Numbered from the stretch's first letter, positions 16,050-25,961 are shown. The stretch is 42,354 nucleotides of DNA from Neoroseomonas soli (GCF_018129065.1 NZ_JAAEDM010000041.1:1-42354); one strand, 5' to 3'. The notes: generated from the sequence alone by a model not told the origin. Program-made: numbers and translations.

Positions 16050-16440
16050 TTACCAGGCCGCCGCCCAGCCATCCCGCCGCGGGTCGGACCCCGCCATGCG
16101 GGCGCCATTCTCCAGGATGCGGATGGCTTCGACGCTGCAGGCGCCCTCGAGGTCGCCTGCGACCTTCGCCTCGTGCCCGCGGTTCCGCAGGCCGGCGATG
16201 GCGGCCTCGCCCACGCCGCGCTCGATGGTCAGCACGTCGCCGCCGCCATGAGGGTAGTTCGATTCCTGGCCGGGCTGCGAGGAGGTCCAGCGCGGCGCCT
16301 CGAGCGCCTGCTGCGGGTCCATGTCGAAGACGAGTCAGGCCACTAGCACCTGGAAGTTCACCTGGACTTGGTTGTCCGCGCCCGGCGTGCCGAAGACCAG
16401 CAAAGGCCTGCCGTCTTTCATTACCATCGGCGCGTTCATC
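16050..16440 (-). pseudogene. Gamma-glutamyltransferase, C-terminal remnant with in-frame stop
   Basis: Read leftward, the sequence begins around [20 protein letters not shown] and continues through NFQVLVA, a TGA at 16335-16337, then in the same frame [16 protein letters not shown], a GGGDVLTIERGVGEAAIAGL region, GHEAKVAGDLEGACSVEAI and a normal end AGSDPRRDGWAAAW. This is the small-subunit C-terminus of gamma-glutamyltransferase. The catalytic threonine region and everything upstream is missing: at about 16440 the similarity stops and antisense acyl-CoA dehydrogenase coding begins. Truncation plus an in-frame stop make it a pseudogene. It precedes OppBCDF on the same strand. Confidence 0.8.
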
Positions 16441-16869
16441 CGGCACCAGTTCGGGGCCTTCACCGACGAAACGATCGTGCCCTTCGCGCCCCGTTGGCAC
16501 GACGCGGACGAGCTGATTCCGTCGGAGATTATCGCGGAGCTCGCCGAGCTCGGCGTCTTCGGCATGACCACGCCGGCCGAGTTCGGCGGCTCCGCGATGG
16601 GCGCGGAGGCGATGTGCGTCGTCACGGAGGAACTGTCCCGGGGGTACATCGGCGTGGGCTTCCTCGGCACGCGATCGGAGATCGCGAGTGAGCTGATCCG
16701 GCTTGCTGGCACGCCGGAGCAGAAGCAGCGCTGGCTGCCGCGCATCGCCTCCGGCGAGGTACTGCCAACCGCGGTCTTCACGGAACCCAATACGGGAGCC
16801 GATCTCGCGAGCCTGACGACGCGGGCGGAGCGCGCTGGGGATGTCTATCGCCTCAGCGCGGCGCCCTGA
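16441..16869 (+). pseudogene. Acyl-CoA dehydrogenase, N-terminal fragment
   Basis: The + strand frame reads [81 protein letters not shown] and [20 protein letters not shown]. This matches the N-terminal and start of the middle domain of acyl-CoA dehydrogenases. It then breaks off at RLSAAP with TGA at 16867-16869. The rest of the middle domain and the whole C-terminal domain with the catalytic base are absent. The 5' side merges into the GGT remnant on the opposite strand, with no proper start codon. The gap from 16870 to 16996 after it shows no further gene. Confidence 0.78.
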
Positions 16870-16996
16870 CCAAGAGAGACAGGTTGTGAGAGAGAAGAAT
16901 GGAGCAGTGGTGGGAACCGGGGTCCAACCTCCTCTGGGCGCCGTGAGACACTTTTCGCTGGCTGCGTCACCTTCCGCCAAGGCCTAGCCGCCCGTT

Positions 16997-17020
16997 GCAA
17001 TGTTTTGTCATGATCGAGCA
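16997..17020 (+). promoter_or_regulatory. Metal-regulon motif, copy 1 (before the RND operon)
   Basis: GCAATGTTTTGTCATGATCG with trailing AGCA, the most divergent of four related copies. It ends 64 bp before the GTG start of the RND adaptor and points toward it. The shared core TTTGTCATGA is identical to copy 2. Part of it, TTGTCAT, resembles the half-site I recall for the CusR copper box. Confidence 0.6.
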
Positions 17021-17084
17021 ACGCCCAAGACGTGCTGCGCCGTCAGATTGAGATGGTCCTGATCGGGACTCAGGGGGGGCGCGC

Positions 17085-18782
17085 GTGCTGATTCGTATTT
17101 TGCTGCTTGTCATGCTGCTGGCCGCACCCGGCGTCCGCCCTGCCTTTAGCCACGAGGGCCATTCCGATGGTGACGCGCTCGCGCCGCCGGCGGCGGCGGC
17201 ACCGCGCGCCGAGGCGCATTCCGATCTGTTCGAGATCGTGGCGGTCGTGGGACCAGACCGACGGCTTTGGCTCTACCTCGACCGGCACGCAACATCGGAG
17301 CCCATCGACGGCGCCACGGTGCAGGTCACCGTCGATGGTGAGGACATCGGAACGGCCACCCGCGCGAGTGAGGCGGTCTATGTCCTTACCAATCCGGCTC
17401 TGGATCGGTCAGGCCAACGGAACCTGGTCTTCACCATCACTGCCGGCGAGGACATGGACCTGCTGCCAGCGACGCTTGAAATCCCTGCTGCGGCCGCCGC
17501 TCTGACCGCAGCACCAGCTGCGCAGGACCTGCTCTCGACGGCGTTACGTGAGCCCTACATGTGGGCGGCGGGCCTGCTCCTGCTGCTGCTCGGCATGGCG
17601 ATTGGCCGCGCTGCCGCGCCACGACCATTGCCGCCGCTTGTCGTCGTCGAACCGCCAGCAGCCGGCACGCGCCCCCATGCTTTGCCATCCGGCGCGCCGA
17701 TTGCGGAACGTGTGGCTGCTGCGCCGGCGGTGCTGGCGCTAGCGGCGATTCTGCTCGTGCCGGTGATTTCCCGGGCGCAGCCGTTGGACGCACCTCGGCG
17801 ACAACCTGACGGCAGCATCTTCATGCCCAAGCCCTCACAGCGTCTGCTCGGCTTGCGAACCGGCCCGGCCGAGTTGGGCGAGGCCTCGGTCACAATCCGC
17901 CTGACCGGACAGGTTGTGGCGGACCCCAACGCCTCCGGCCGCGTCCAGGCGTCCGAGGCGGGGCGCATCGAGCCAGCCGAAGGCGGTTTCCCGGCGCTTG
18001 GCCAGCGCGTGGCACGCGGCGAGGTGCTCGGCTTCGTCGTGCCGATCATGGCGGCGCAGGATCGCGTCGGCGTACGCGCCAGCATCGCCGAGCTCGATGC
18101 GCTCATCGTCATCGGCGAGGCGCGGGTTCGCCGCCTGACCGCGCTGACCGGAACCGTCGCGGCGCGGGAGATCAGCGATGCCCGTGCGGAGCTCGAAGGC
18201 CTACGCCAGCGGCGCGCGGCGAACCTGCCGGCGGTGACGGGGCGGGAGCCGATCGTGGCGCCCTCCGCCGGGCTGATCAGCGTGATCCGCGTCGCCGCCG
18301 GCCAAGTGATCCAGGCGCAAGAGCCGCTGTTCGACATCGTCGATCCCGGCCGGCTCTGGGTCGAGGCCATCGCCTTTGACCCCGCCGCGGTGGCGGAGGT
18401 TTCGGCGGCCTCCGCCGTCACGGCCAGCGGCCAGGCGCTGCGGCTCGGCTTTGTCGGGCGTGGCATGACCTTGCGCCAACAGGGGCTGCCCCTGCATTTC
18501 CGCATCGATGCCGGCGCCCCCGGACTTGCCGTGGGGCAACCGGTGACGGTCCTGGTGGAGACGCCGCGCCGCACAGCCGGGATCGTGCTGCCGGCCGAAG
18601 CCGTGGTGCGAAACCCCGAGGGCGGCCAGGTGGTCTATGAGATGCCGAGCGCAGAGCGCTTCCTGCCGCGGCCCGTGCGGGTCCAACCCCTCGACGGCCA
18701 GCGTGTCCTGGTAACGGCCGGGTTGGACCGCGGGGCACGGGTGGTGACCAGCGGCGCCGGGCTGATCGCCCAGGTCCGCTAG
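17085..18782 (+). CDS. Efflux RND transporter periplasmic adaptor subunit with an extra N-terminal membrane-linked domain
   Basis: A 565-residue protein, GTG start preceded by a G-rich ribosome site. Residues 1-22 are a signal peptide, then a His/acid patch (SHEGHSDGD) and a beta-type domain to about 145. A membrane helix follows at about 158-176 ([21 protein letters not shown]) and a second hydrophobic, signal-like segment at about 210-231. From about 245 it is a normal HlyD/CusB-type adaptor: [20 protein letters not shown], a lipoyl/hairpin region with [42 protein letters not shown], and a membrane-proximal C-terminus. CusB-like adaptors are usually 380-500 residues, so the front 230 residues look like a fused second protein. 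It joins the CusA-like pump, 2 bp downstream, to an outer-membrane channel not encoded here. Confidence 0.88.
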   Translation: MLIRILLLVMLLAAPGVRPAFSHEGHSDGDALAPPAAAAPRAEAHSDLFEIVAVVGPDRRLWLYLDRHATSEPIDGATVQVTVDGEDIGTATRASEAVYVLTNPALDRSGQRNLVFTITAGEDMDLLPATLEIPAAAAALTAAPAAQDLLSTALREPYMWAAGLLLLLLGMAIGRAAAPRPLPPLVVVEPPAAGTRPHALPSGAPIAERVAAAPAVLALAAILLVPVISRAQPLDAPRRQPDGSIFMPKPSQRLLGLRTGPAELGEASVTIRLTGQVVADPNASGRVQASEAGRIEPAEGGFPALGQRVARGEVLGFVVPIMAAQDRVGVRASIAELDALIVIGEARVRRLTALTGTVAAREISDARAELEGLRQRRAANLPAVTGREPIVAPSAGLISVIRVAAGQVIQAQEPLFDIVDPGRLWVEAIAFDPAAVAEVSAASAVTASGQALRLGFVGRGMTLRQQGLPLHFRIDAGAPGLAVGQPVTVLVETPRRTAGIVLPAEAVVRNPEGGQVVYEMPSAERFLPRPVRVQPLDGQRVLVTAGLDRGARVVTSGAGLIAQVR

Positions 18783-18784
18783 CC

Positions 18785-21700
18785 GTGTTCAACATCCTCG
18801 TTACAGCCAGCCTGCGGAACCGCCTGTTCGTCCTCGTCGCGGCAGCGATCCTGGTGGTCTACGGCGCGCTGGCGCTGCAACGCCTGTCGGTGGACGTCTT
18901 CCCCGACCTCAACAAGCCTGTCATCACCCTGATGACCGAGGCCGAGGGCCTCGCGCCGGAGGAGGTCGAACTTCTCGTCTCCTACCCCATCGAGACGGCG
19001 ATGAACGGCATGCCGGGCGTCACCCGCGTGCGCTCCGTCTCGGGTGTCGGGCTGTCGATTGTGTTCGTGGAGTTCGACTGGGGCACCGACATCTGGGTGA
19101 ACCGCCAGCAGGTCGCGGAGCGCCTCTCGCTGGTGCGGGCACAGCTGCCGGCGAATGCCGCGCCGCAGATGGCGCCGATCTCCTCCATCATGGGCGAGAT
19201 CATGCTGGTGGCGATGTCCACCGATGGCCGCGCCAGCCCGATGGAGCTGCGCGAGTTGGCCGATTGGGTGGTGCGGCCTCGACTGCTCACCATCCCCGGC
19301 ATATCCCAGGTGATCCCCATCGGCGGCGAGGTCCGGCAGTATCGCGTGACACCCGATGTCGCGCGGATGCATGCGCTGGACGTGACCGAGGCGCAGGTGG
19401 TCGCTGCCCTTCGGCATTTCGGCGGGAACACCGGCGGCGGCTACGTGGATCAGGCGGGGCGGGAATACCTGATCCGCAACATCGGCCGCACCACGCGCCT
19501 CGAGGATCTCGCGAATACGCCGGTGGCCGTGCGGGCTGGCCAGCCAATCCCGCTGCGCCAGGTCGCAACGGTCGATTACGCCGCGCGGTTCAAGCGTGGC
19601 GAAGCTGGCAGTATGGGCCAGCCTGCCGTGATTCTCTCGATCCAGAAGCAGCCATTCTCCGACACCGTGACCCTGACGACGCAAGTGGAAGCGGCGCTGG
19701 CGGAGTTGCAGCGCGTCATGCCACCGGGTGTAACCGCGAACAACGTGCAGTTCCGCCAGGCCGATTTCATCGCGGCCTCGATCGGCAATGTCGAGAAGGT
19801 GCTGCTGGAGGCGGTCGCGGTGGTGGCCGTCGTGCTGTTCCTGTTCCTGCTGAACGGGCGCACCACCTTCATCTCACTCACCGCGATCCCGCTGTCCGTG
19901 CTGATCACGGTGGTGGTGTTTCAGCTGCTCGGCCTGTCCATCAACACCATGACGCTGGGCGGTCTCGCCATCGCGATCGGCGAGCTGGTGGATGACGCGG
20001 TGGTGGATGTGGAAAACGTGTTTCGCCGGCTGCGCGAGAACCGCGGGCGGCCGGACCCGCAGCCCGTCATCATCGTGGTCGCCAAGGCAAGCCAGGAGGT
20101 CCGCTCCGGCATCGTCTACGCGACGATGATCGTCATTCTCGTCTTCGTGCCGTTGTTCGCGCTGACCGGCATCGAGAGCCGGTTGTTCGCGCCGCTCGGC
20201 ATCGCCTACATCGTCTCGATCCTGGCGAGCCTCATCGTCTCCATCACCGTTACGCCGGTGCTCTGCTACTACCTGCTGCCCCGCATGAAGCAGATGGAGC
20301 ATGAGGACAGCGCTCTGGTGCGCGTGCTCAAACGCTGGAACGAGCGCGCGCTGTTTTGGGCCTTTCCCCGCGCCCGCTTCGTGTATCTGCTGGCGGGACT
20401 GGGCGTGGCGGGCGCGCTGGCGACCGTGCCCTTCCTGCCGCACTCCTTCTTGCCGCCCTTCAACGAAGGAACGCTGACGATAAGCCTGCAATTCCAGCCC
20501 GGAATCAGCCTGGCCGAAGCCAACCGGCTCGGCCGGCAGGCGGAACTGCTGATCATGCAGGTGCCAGAGGTGCACACCGTCGGGCGCCGCACCGGCCGCG
20601 CCGAGCTGGATGAACATGCGGAAGGCGTGCATTCCTCAGAGATCGACGTCTCCCTCCATGCCTCGGCACGCGGCAAGCAGGAGATCTCGGCCGATATCCG
20701 CGCGCGTCTCGCTGTACTGCCCGGCAGCGCCAACGTCGGCCAGCCTATCGGGCACAGGCTGGACCATATGCTCTCCGGCGTGCGCGCCGAGATCGCGCTC
20801 AAGATCACCGGCGATGACCTGGACACCCTTCGCACCCTGGCCGAGGGCATGCGGCAGCGCCTGGCCACCATCCCCGGCCTGACGGATCTGCAGGTGGAGC
20901 GCCAGATGCGCGTGCCGCAGCTTCAGGTGACGGTAAACCATGAACGCGCCGCGCTGTATGGCGTCTCAGCCGCATCAGTGGCCGAGGCGCTGCAAGCCCT
21001 GTCAGGCGGCCAGGTCGTCAGCCAGGTGGTGGACGGCGCGCGGCGCTTCGACGTGGTGCTGCGCCTCGGCGAGGCCGACCGCACTGGCGCCGGGCTGGCC
21101 GCCGTGATGATCGAAACGCCAGGCGGACGGGTGCCGCTGTCGCTGCTGGCGGAGCTGCGCGACACCGATGGCCCGAACCAGATCCTGCGGGAGAACGGCC
21201 GGCGTCGCATCGTCGTCCTTGCCAACACCGATGGCAGCGACATGGCCGCCATCGTGGCGCGCATCCGTGCCGAGATGGAGGCTGCGGCGCTGCCGCCCGG
21301 CTACTTCTTTGCGCTGGAGGGAACCTTCCAGGCGCAGGAGGAAGCGGCGCAGTTGATCGCCGGGTTGTCCCTGGTGTCCTTGGCGCTGATCTTCATGGTG
21401 CTCTACAGCCGCTACAAATCCGCGGTTCTGGCGCTGATCATCATGGGCAACGTGCCCCTGGCGCTCGTCGGCGCCATCGCGGCGCTGTGGATCGCAGGCC
21501 AGCCACTTTCGGTTGCGTCCATGATCGGCTTCATCACGCTCGCGGGCATCGCCACGCGCAACGGTATCCTCAAGGTCAGTCACTACCTGAATCTGGCGCT
21601 GCTCGAGGGCGAGCCATGGGGCCTCGGTCTCGTCATCCGCGGCAGCCTCGAGCGCCTGACGCCTGTCCTCATGACGGCGCTCTCCGCCGGCTTCGCCCTC

Positions 21701-21898
21701 ATCCCGCTGATGATCGGCGCCGGGGAACCTGGCAAGGAGATCCTCCACCCCGTCGCGGTGACGATCTTCGGCGGGCTGATCACGGCGACCCTGCTCGACA
21801 CCTTCCTGACGCCGCTGCTCTTCCACCGCTTCGGCCGACCGGCCCTCGGCCGGCTGCGCGAACGCCAACAGGAATTGAAAGTCGCGGAGGCCTATTGA
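18785..21898 (+). CDS. Heavy-metal efflux RND pump, CusA/CzcA family
   Basis: A 1037-residue inner-membrane proton antiporter. GTG start at 18785, 2 bp after the adaptor stop. The N-terminus has [14 protein letters not shown] and [20 protein letters not shown], signatures of the heavy-metal (HME) subfamily. Transmembrane helix 4 carries [19 protein letters not shown] (about 398-416) with acidic residues D403, D404 and E410 for proton relay. The second half repeats the fold, with [19 protein letters not shown] and [13 protein letters not shown]. Length is standard. With copper genes around it, Cu(I)/Ag(I) is the expected substrate. I cannot align the Met triad of CusA reliably, so Co/Zn/Cd or Ni cannot be excluded. 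Confidence 0.92.
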   Translation: MFNILVTASLRNRLFVLVAAAILVVYGALALQRLSVDVFPDLNKPVITLMTEAEGLAPEEVELLVSYPIETAMNGMPGVTRVRSVSGVGLSIVFVEFDWGTDIWVNRQQVAERLSLVRAQLPANAAPQMAPISSIMGEIMLVAMSTDGRASPMELRELADWVVRPRLLTIPGISQVIPIGGEVRQYRVTPDVARMHALDVTEAQVVAALRHFGGNTGGGYVDQAGREYLIRNIGRTTRLEDLANTPVAVRAGQPIPLRQVATVDYAARFKRGEAGSMGQPAVILSIQKQPFSDTVTLTTQVEAALAELQRVMPPGVTANNVQFRQADFIAASIGNVEKVLLEAVAVVAVVLFLFLLNGRTTFISLTAIPLSVLITVVVFQLLGLSINTMTLGGLAIAIGELVDDAVVDVENVFRRLRENRGRPDPQPVIIVVAKASQEVRSGIVYATMIVILVFVPLFALTGIESRLFAPLGIAYIVSILASLIVSITVTPVLCYYLLPRMKQMEHEDSALVRVLKRWNERALFWAFPRARFVYLLAGLGVAGALATVPFLPHSFLPPFNEGTLTISLQFQPGISLAEANRLGRQAELLIMQVPEVHTVGRRTGRAELDEHAEGVHSSEIDVSLHASARGKQEISADIRARLAVLPGSANVGQPIGHRLDHMLSGVRAEIALKITGDDLDTLRTLAEGMRQRLATIPGLTDLQVERQMRVPQLQVTVNHERAALYGVSAASVAEALQALSGGQVVSQVVDGARRFDVVLRLGEADRTGAGLAAVMIETPGGRVPLSLLAELRDTDGPNQILRENGRRRIVVLANTDGSDMAAIVARIRAEMEAAALPPGYFFALEGTFQAQEEAAQLIAGLSLVSLALIFMVLYSRYKSAVLALIIMGNVPLALVGAIAALWIAGQPLSVASMIGFITLAGIATRNGILKVSHYLNLALLEGEPWGLGLVIRGSLERLTPVLMTALSAGFALIPLMIGAGEPGKEILHPVAVTIFGGLITATLLDTFLTPLLFHRFGRPALGRLRERQQELKVAEAY

Positions 21899-22308
21899 TG
21901 ACAACGAAAGGATACCGCCACATGAACCGTCGCATGCTCGTGCTCTCTCTCGCCGCCCTGCCGCTCCTGCCGGTGACAGTGCGGGCCAGCAATACGCGCG
22001 GACCGCATGGCGGCCACCGCACCGACATCGCAGGCGGCCATGGCGAGTTGGTCGCCGAGGGCGGCGAGCTGCGCCTCTACCTGTCTGACAACGCTTACCG
22101 TGCCCGCTCGGCCGAGGGCGCCTCCGCCCAGGCGGTCGTGCTGGCAGCCGGGAAGCAGACGACGGTTGCACTGGCGCCGGCCGGCGCCGAGATGCTGCGG
22201 GGACAGGGCGACTTCACTGCGGCACCGGGCATGCGCGTGGTGGTGAGCCTCACCCTGCCCGGACAGCGGCCGGCGCAGGCCCGCTTCACGCCCATGGACC
22301 AGAACTGA
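21898..22308 (+). CDS. Small exported His-containing protein of the metal efflux operon
   Basis: A 136-residue secreted protein. The ATG at 21898 overlaps the pump stop (TGATG) and has GGAGG 7 bp upstream. A second ATG at 21922, behind AAAGGA, would give a 128-residue form with an equally good signal peptide (MNRRMLVLSLAALPLLPVTVRA). The mature N-terminus has histidines in GPHGGHRTDIAGGHGELVAE, followed by a small beta domain (LRLYLSDNAYRARSAEGASA). This domain resembles the N-terminal extension of the adaptor two genes earlier, which also has HSDLFE and a DRRLWLYLD strand. Possible role: periplasmic metal binding or delivery to the efflux complex. No named family is assigned with certainty. 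Confidence 0.75.
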   Translation: MTTKGYRHMNRRMLVLSLAALPLLPVTVRASNTRGPHGGHRTDIAGGHGELVAEGGELRLYLSDNAYRARSAEGASAQAVVLAAGKQTTVALAPAGAEMLRGQGDFTAAPGMRVVVSLTLPGQRPAQARFTPMDQN

Positions 22309-22330
22309 CCCGGAGGCCGCATCCAAGCCG

Positions 22331-23068
22331 ATGATGCCCGACACCCTTCCGCCCGAGGCCCATATCCTCGTCGTCGAGGATGACGGCGAGATGCGAACGC
22401 TGATCGCGAAATTCCTGCGCCAGAACGGCTATCGCGTGACCGGCGCGCGAGACGGGCGTGAGATGTGGGAGACGCTGGGCAATGCCCCGGTGGATCTCAT
22501 CCTGCTCGACGTGATGCTGCCCGGGCAGTCCGGCCTCGACCTGACCCGCGCGCTGCGGGCGAAGACCCGGGTTCCGATCATCATGGTCACCGCCCGCGGC
22601 GACGAGACGGATCGCATTGTCGGCCTCGAACTCGGCGCGGATGACTACATTCCAAAGCCGTTCAGCCGGCCCGAACTCCTGGCCCGCATCCGGGCGGTGC
22701 TGCGGCGTGTGCAGCCGGCCGAGGAGGCGCCGGTCGCCGGGCTGGTCGGCGACCGTATCCTCTTCGCCGGCTGGGCGCTGGACACGCGCCGGCGCGAACT
22801 GGCGGCGCCGGACGGCACCTCCGTGGACCTCTCCGGCGGCGAGTACGACATGCTGCTCGCCTTCTGCGAGCACCCGCAGCGGGTGCTGTCGCGGGACCAG
22901 CTGCTGGACCTCGCGCGCAACCGCGTCTCGGACAGTATCGACCGTTCGGTGGACGTGATGGTGAGCCGGCTGCGGCGAAAGCTCGAGCCGACGGAGCAGA
23001 GCCCGGCGCTCATCAAGACCATTCGCGGCGCCGGCTACATGTTCATCCCCGCCGTGACCCGCGGCTGA
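22331..23068 (+). CDS. OmpR/PhoB-family response regulator of the metal island
   Basis: A 245-residue two-domain regulator. The receiver domain has the acidic pair VVEDD, the phosphoacceptor D60 in DLILLDVMLPG, the T in MVTARGDE and the conserved K in IPKPFSRPEL. The C-terminal winged helix has LSGGEYDMLLAFCEHPQRVLS, RSVDVMVSRLRRKLE and IKTIRGAGYMF. It is immediately followed by its kinase (stop and start overlap as TGATG). Located inside a copper efflux cluster, it is the best candidate for the protein that reads the repeated TTTGTCRTGA motif found before four operons (inference). Confidence 0.93.
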   Translation: MMPDTLPPEAHILVVEDDGEMRTLIAKFLRQNGYRVTGARDGREMWETLGNAPVDLILLDVMLPGQSGLDLTRALRAKTRVPIIMVTARGDETDRIVGLELGADDYIPKPFSRPELLARIRAVLRRVQPAEEAPVAGLVGDRILFAGWALDTRRRELAAPDGTSVDLSGGEYDMLLAFCEHPQRVLSRDQLLDLARNRVSDSIDRSVDVMVSRLRRKLEPTEQSPALIKTIRGAGYMFIPAVTRG

Positions 23069-24426
23069 TGCGCAGGCTGCTGCCCGACACGCTGGGTGGG
23101 CGGATCGTCCTGGTCCTGCTGGTCGGCTTGCTTGCCTTCCACCTGGGCAGCTTGTGGCTGCACCAGAGCGGCACGGAGGCGGTGCTCGGCACGACGCGCG
23201 ATCATCAACTGGCCGAGCGCCTGATCGCCGCGAAGCGGGCAGTGGCCGAGCTCCCAGCAGCCGACCGTGAACGCACCGCGCACGCGCTGTCATCCGTCGG
23301 CCTGGACATGCATTGGACGCCGATTCCCACGGTTCGCCTGACCGAGGAAACCAGCGCCCGCATCGAGACCATCCGCGCGCGCCTCCTCGAACTCGAGCCG
23401 AACCCCGCCGATGCGGGGATGCGGCTTGGCTACCTGGATGAGGCCGGCAGCGGCACGCCGGCGGGCGAACAGGGCCGCCATCTGCTGGTGGGCGCGCTGC
23501 AGCTGCCGGACGGATCCTGGCTGAACTTCGCCGCGGCACTGTTCCGCCCCATGGTGGCCGAGCACGGCGCCTTCTTGCCCACCACCCTGTCCACCACGGC
23601 GATGGCCGCGGGAATCCTGATCCTCGGCTTCCTCGTCGTGCGCCTGATCGGCCGGCCACTGCGTGCGCTCTCGATCGCAGCGGATCGCATCGGCCGGCCA
23701 GGGGAGAGCGCGCCGGTGTCGGAGGACGGACCAAGGGAGGTCCGCCAGGCCGCGCAGGCCTTCAACCGCATGCAGGCGCGGATCGACCGCCTGATCGCGG
23801 ACCGCACCCAGGCACTGGCCGCCGTCAGCCACGACCTGCGCACACCGATCGCCCGGCTCCGGCTGCGCGCCGGCTTCATCGAGGATTCCGAGACGCAGCG
23901 CCAGATCGACCTCGACCTTGACGAGATGGAGGGCATGATTGCCTCCACCCTCGCCTATCTGCGGGGCGAGGCCGAGCAGGAGCAGCTGCGCGTCGCCGAC
24001 CTGGCGGCGATCCTCGAGACCCTGTGCGACGATGCGGCGGATGCTGGGCACCGGGCGTCGTATGAAGGTCCGTCGCAGGCACGCCTGGCGTGCCGGCCGA
24101 TCGCGATGAAGCGCGCTCTCGCCAACCTGATTGACAATGCGTTGAAGTACGGCGGCGTCGCGCGCGTGACCTTGCGAGACAGCGGGACCATGGTGGAGAT
24201 CTCGATCGAGGACGACGGTCCGGGCATTCCGGACCAGGAAATGGAGGCAGCCTTCGAGCCCTTCCGCAGGCTCGATCCCGCCCGGAACCCGGAATCCGGA
24301 GGCTCCGGCCTGGGTTTGACGATCGCGCGACAGGTCGCGGAACGGCATGGCGGGACGGTCTCCCTGGGCAACCGTCCAGGCGGTGGACTGGTCGCGACGC
24401 TGACCATCCCGCGTGCTAGACAGTAG
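23068..24426 (+). CDS. Sensor histidine kinase of the metal island
   Basis: A 452-residue membrane kinase. One membrane helix at about 13-32, a periplasmic sensor of about 140 residues, a second helix at about 175-194 (AMAAGILILGFLVVRLIG), a HAMP linker, then HisKA with the phosphorylated H255 in AAVSHDLRTPIARLRLR. The ATPase domain has NLIDNALKYGG (N box), EDDGPGIP (G1), and GGSGLGLTIARQVAERHGG (G2). It overlaps the response regulator by 1 bp. The periplasmic domain has a few His and Met residues (AHALSSVGLDMHWTP) but no clear Cus-type metal site, so the sensed metal is not readable from it. Confidence 0.93.
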   Translation: MRRLLPDTLGGRIVLVLLVGLLAFHLGSLWLHQSGTEAVLGTTRDHQLAERLIAAKRAVAELPAADRERTAHALSSVGLDMHWTPIPTVRLTEETSARIETIRARLLELEPNPADAGMRLGYLDEAGSGTPAGEQGRHLLVGALQLPDGSWLNFAAALFRPMVAEHGAFLPTTLSTTAMAAGILILGFLVVRLIGRPLRALSIAADRIGRPGESAPVSEDGPREVRQAAQAFNRMQARIDRLIADRTQALAAVSHDLRTPIARLRLRAGFIEDSETQRQIDLDLDEMEGMIASTLAYLRGEAEQEQLRVADLAAILETLCDDAADAGHRASYEGPSQARLACRPIAMKRALANLIDNALKYGGVARVTLRDSGTMVEISIEDDGPGIPDQEMEAAFEPFRRLDPARNPESGGSGLGLTIARQVAERHGGTVSLGNRPGGGLVATLTIPRARQ

Positions 24427-24429
24427 GGA

Positions 24430-24906
24430 ATGACGATGATGACGATCCGACGGCGCAGCCTGCTGGTTGGCTTCGGCATGTTGGCCGCCTCGCCAGCCGC
24501 GGCACAGGGCGGCCCGCTCGTCGAGGTCTGGCGCGACCCGAATTGCGGATGCTGCAGCGGGTGGACTGCTCACATGCGGGATGAGGGCTTCTCCGTCCGG
24601 GAGACTGTGCTTCCCGCGCTCGGACCGGTGCGCCGCATGCTCGGCACCCCGGCGGACCTGCTGTCATGCCATGCGGCCCGCGTACAGGGCGTCGTGCTGG
24701 AGGGCCATGTCCCGGCGCTGGCGGTGCGCCGGGTGCTCGCCGATCGGCCGGCGGGCCTGCTCGGCCTGGCCGTGCCCGCGATGCCCGTAGGGGCGCCGGG
24801 AATGGAGGTCCCGGGCCAGCCGGACGACGTCTACGACGTTATGGCCTTCGACACTGCCGGCCGGCACGCGCCGTTCATGCGCTTCAGGGGCGGGCGGCCG
24901 ATCTGA
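24430..24906 (+). CDS. DUF411 family metal-binding protein
   Basis: A 158-residue exported protein, signal MTIRRRSLLVGFGMLAASPAAA with a twin-arginine-like start. The DUF411 hallmarks are WRDPNCGCCSGW (C39, C41, C42), the loop SCHAARVQGVVLEGHVPA with C80, H81 and H93, and GAPGMEVPGQPDDVYDVMAFD near the end. DUF411 proteins are small periplasmic thioredoxin-like proteins of copper and silver clusters, thought to bind metal through these Cys/His residues. The gene starts 3 bp after the kinase stop, so it is in the same operon, and converges on the beta-propeller gene. Confidence 0.92.
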   Translation: MTMMTIRRRSLLVGFGMLAASPAAAQGGPLVEVWRDPNCGCCSGWTAHMRDEGFSVRETVLPALGPVRRMLGTPADLLSCHAARVQGVVLEGHVPALAVRRVLADRPAGLLGLAVPAMPVGAPGMEVPGQPDDVYDVMAFDTAGRHAPFMRFRGGRPI

Positions 24907-24917
24907 GCCGGCCGCCC
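24892..24917. terminator. Bidirectional hairpin between convergent genes
   Basis: GGGCGGCCG at 24892-24900 and its complement at 24909-24917 form a perfect 9-bp stem with an 8-nt loop that contains the DUF411 stop codon. It lies 12 bp from the end of the leftward beta-propeller gene and can end transcripts from both sides. Confidence 0.5.
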
Positions 24918-24929
24918 TGGGGCGAGCGA

Positions 24930-25961
24930 TCAGGCCTGGGACCAGGTCACGCCATTCGGCGTGCGGCCGACACGGATGCGTAGCAGCACCGCCTGGGTCG
25001 CCACGTCGATCTCGGCTAGCGTGTTGTCATAGAGGTTGGTCACGAAGGCGCGGCTTCCGGTCCCGCAGACCACGACGCCGTGCGCACCGCGGCCGGTCTC
25101 GATCGTGGCGACGACCGCTCCGGCCGCGACATCGATCACCGACGCAGTCGTGCCCGGCGCGCTTCGTGTTCCCTCGTTCGCAACGTAGAGCAGCCGGCCA
25201 TCCGGCGTGGCGTAGACCTGCACGGGTCCGCGCCCGACGGGGATGCGGCGCAGGACCCGCCGGCTGCGTGCGTCGATCTCGGCGACCGCATTGGCGCCAC
25301 GGAGCGAGACGTAGGCCCGCGAACCGTCCGGTAGGAAACCAACCTGCACCGGCGAGGGACCGACCTCGATCCGCGCGACCTGGCGGCCCTCGGCCAGATC
25401 CACCACGGAGACGGTGCCATCCTTCACATTGGCGAGCCAGGCCTCGCGACCATCGGGGCTGAGGCGCAGCCCGTGCGGGTAGTCGCCGACAGGAATGCTT
25501 GCAGCGACGCGGCGCTGCGCGACGTCGACGATGATCAGCGCGTCGGCCTCGGAATCGGTGACGAAGGCGCGTTCGCCGGCTGCGTCCGCCACGACATGAC
25601 CGGGATGCCGGCCGGCCGGCATCTCGGCGATGATGCGCGGGGCTGCTCCCCCCACCGGTTCGAGCACCACGAGGCGACCATTGGCTCCTGCGTGGTCCGA
25701 CCCGTGCGCCCCGGCGGCGGTGCCGACCGCGAAGAGCCGGCGGCCGTCCGCCACGGCCTGGACGTTGTGGGGCGTGATTGGCACGACGACGGTGGAGACA
25801 CGGCCTGAGGCCAGGTCCACCGCGCTGATGCTGGCGCCGCCTTCGTCGGCGGTGAAGATCGTTCCGGCGCAGCCCTCAGCGGCGCGCGCGGCCGGCGCTG
25901 CGAGGAACAGGCTCGCGCCGGCGAGCAGAAGCGGCAAGTCACGGCGATGCAGGACGGACAT
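24930..25961 (-). CDS. YncE-like seven-bladed beta-propeller protein
   Basis: A 343-residue exported protein. ATG at 25961 with GAGGAGAG upstream; signal MSVLHRRDLPLLLAGASLFLAAPAARA with two arginines. The mature part is a string of about 40-residue propeller blades of the YVTN/YncE type: GRRVSTVVVPIT-like strands, LRLSPDGREAWLANVKDGTVSVVD, VGFLPDGSRAYVSLRGANAVAEID, VYATPDGRLLYVANEG and so on. Such proteins bind small ligands or partner proteins in the periplasm. It reads away from the HMA gene, and its promoter region contains copy 2 of the metal motif, so it is probably metal-induced. Its job in metal resistance is not established. Confidence 0.88.
   Translation of the reverse strand: MSVLHRRDLPLLLAGASLFLAAPAARAAEGCAGTIFTADEGGASISAVDLASGRVSTVVVPITPHNVQAVADGRRLFAVGTAAGAHGSDHAGANGRLVVLEPVGGAAPRIIAEMPAGRHPGHVVADAAGERAFVTDSEADALIIVDVAQRRVAASIPVGDYPHGLRLSPDGREAWLANVKDGTVSVVDLAEGRQVARIEVGPSPVQVGFLPDGSRAYVSLRGANAVAEIDARSRRVLRRIPVGRGPVQVYATPDGRLLYVANEGTRSAPGTTASVIDVAAGAVVATIETGRGAHGVVVCGTGSRAFVTNLYDNTLAEIDVATQAVLLRIRVGRTPNGVTWSQA

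Noticed and set aside
16015-16980. 321-codon frame on the - strand across the GGT and ACAD remnants
   Set aside because: Only the short GGT portions in another - frame show family similarity; this long frame is a composition artefact.
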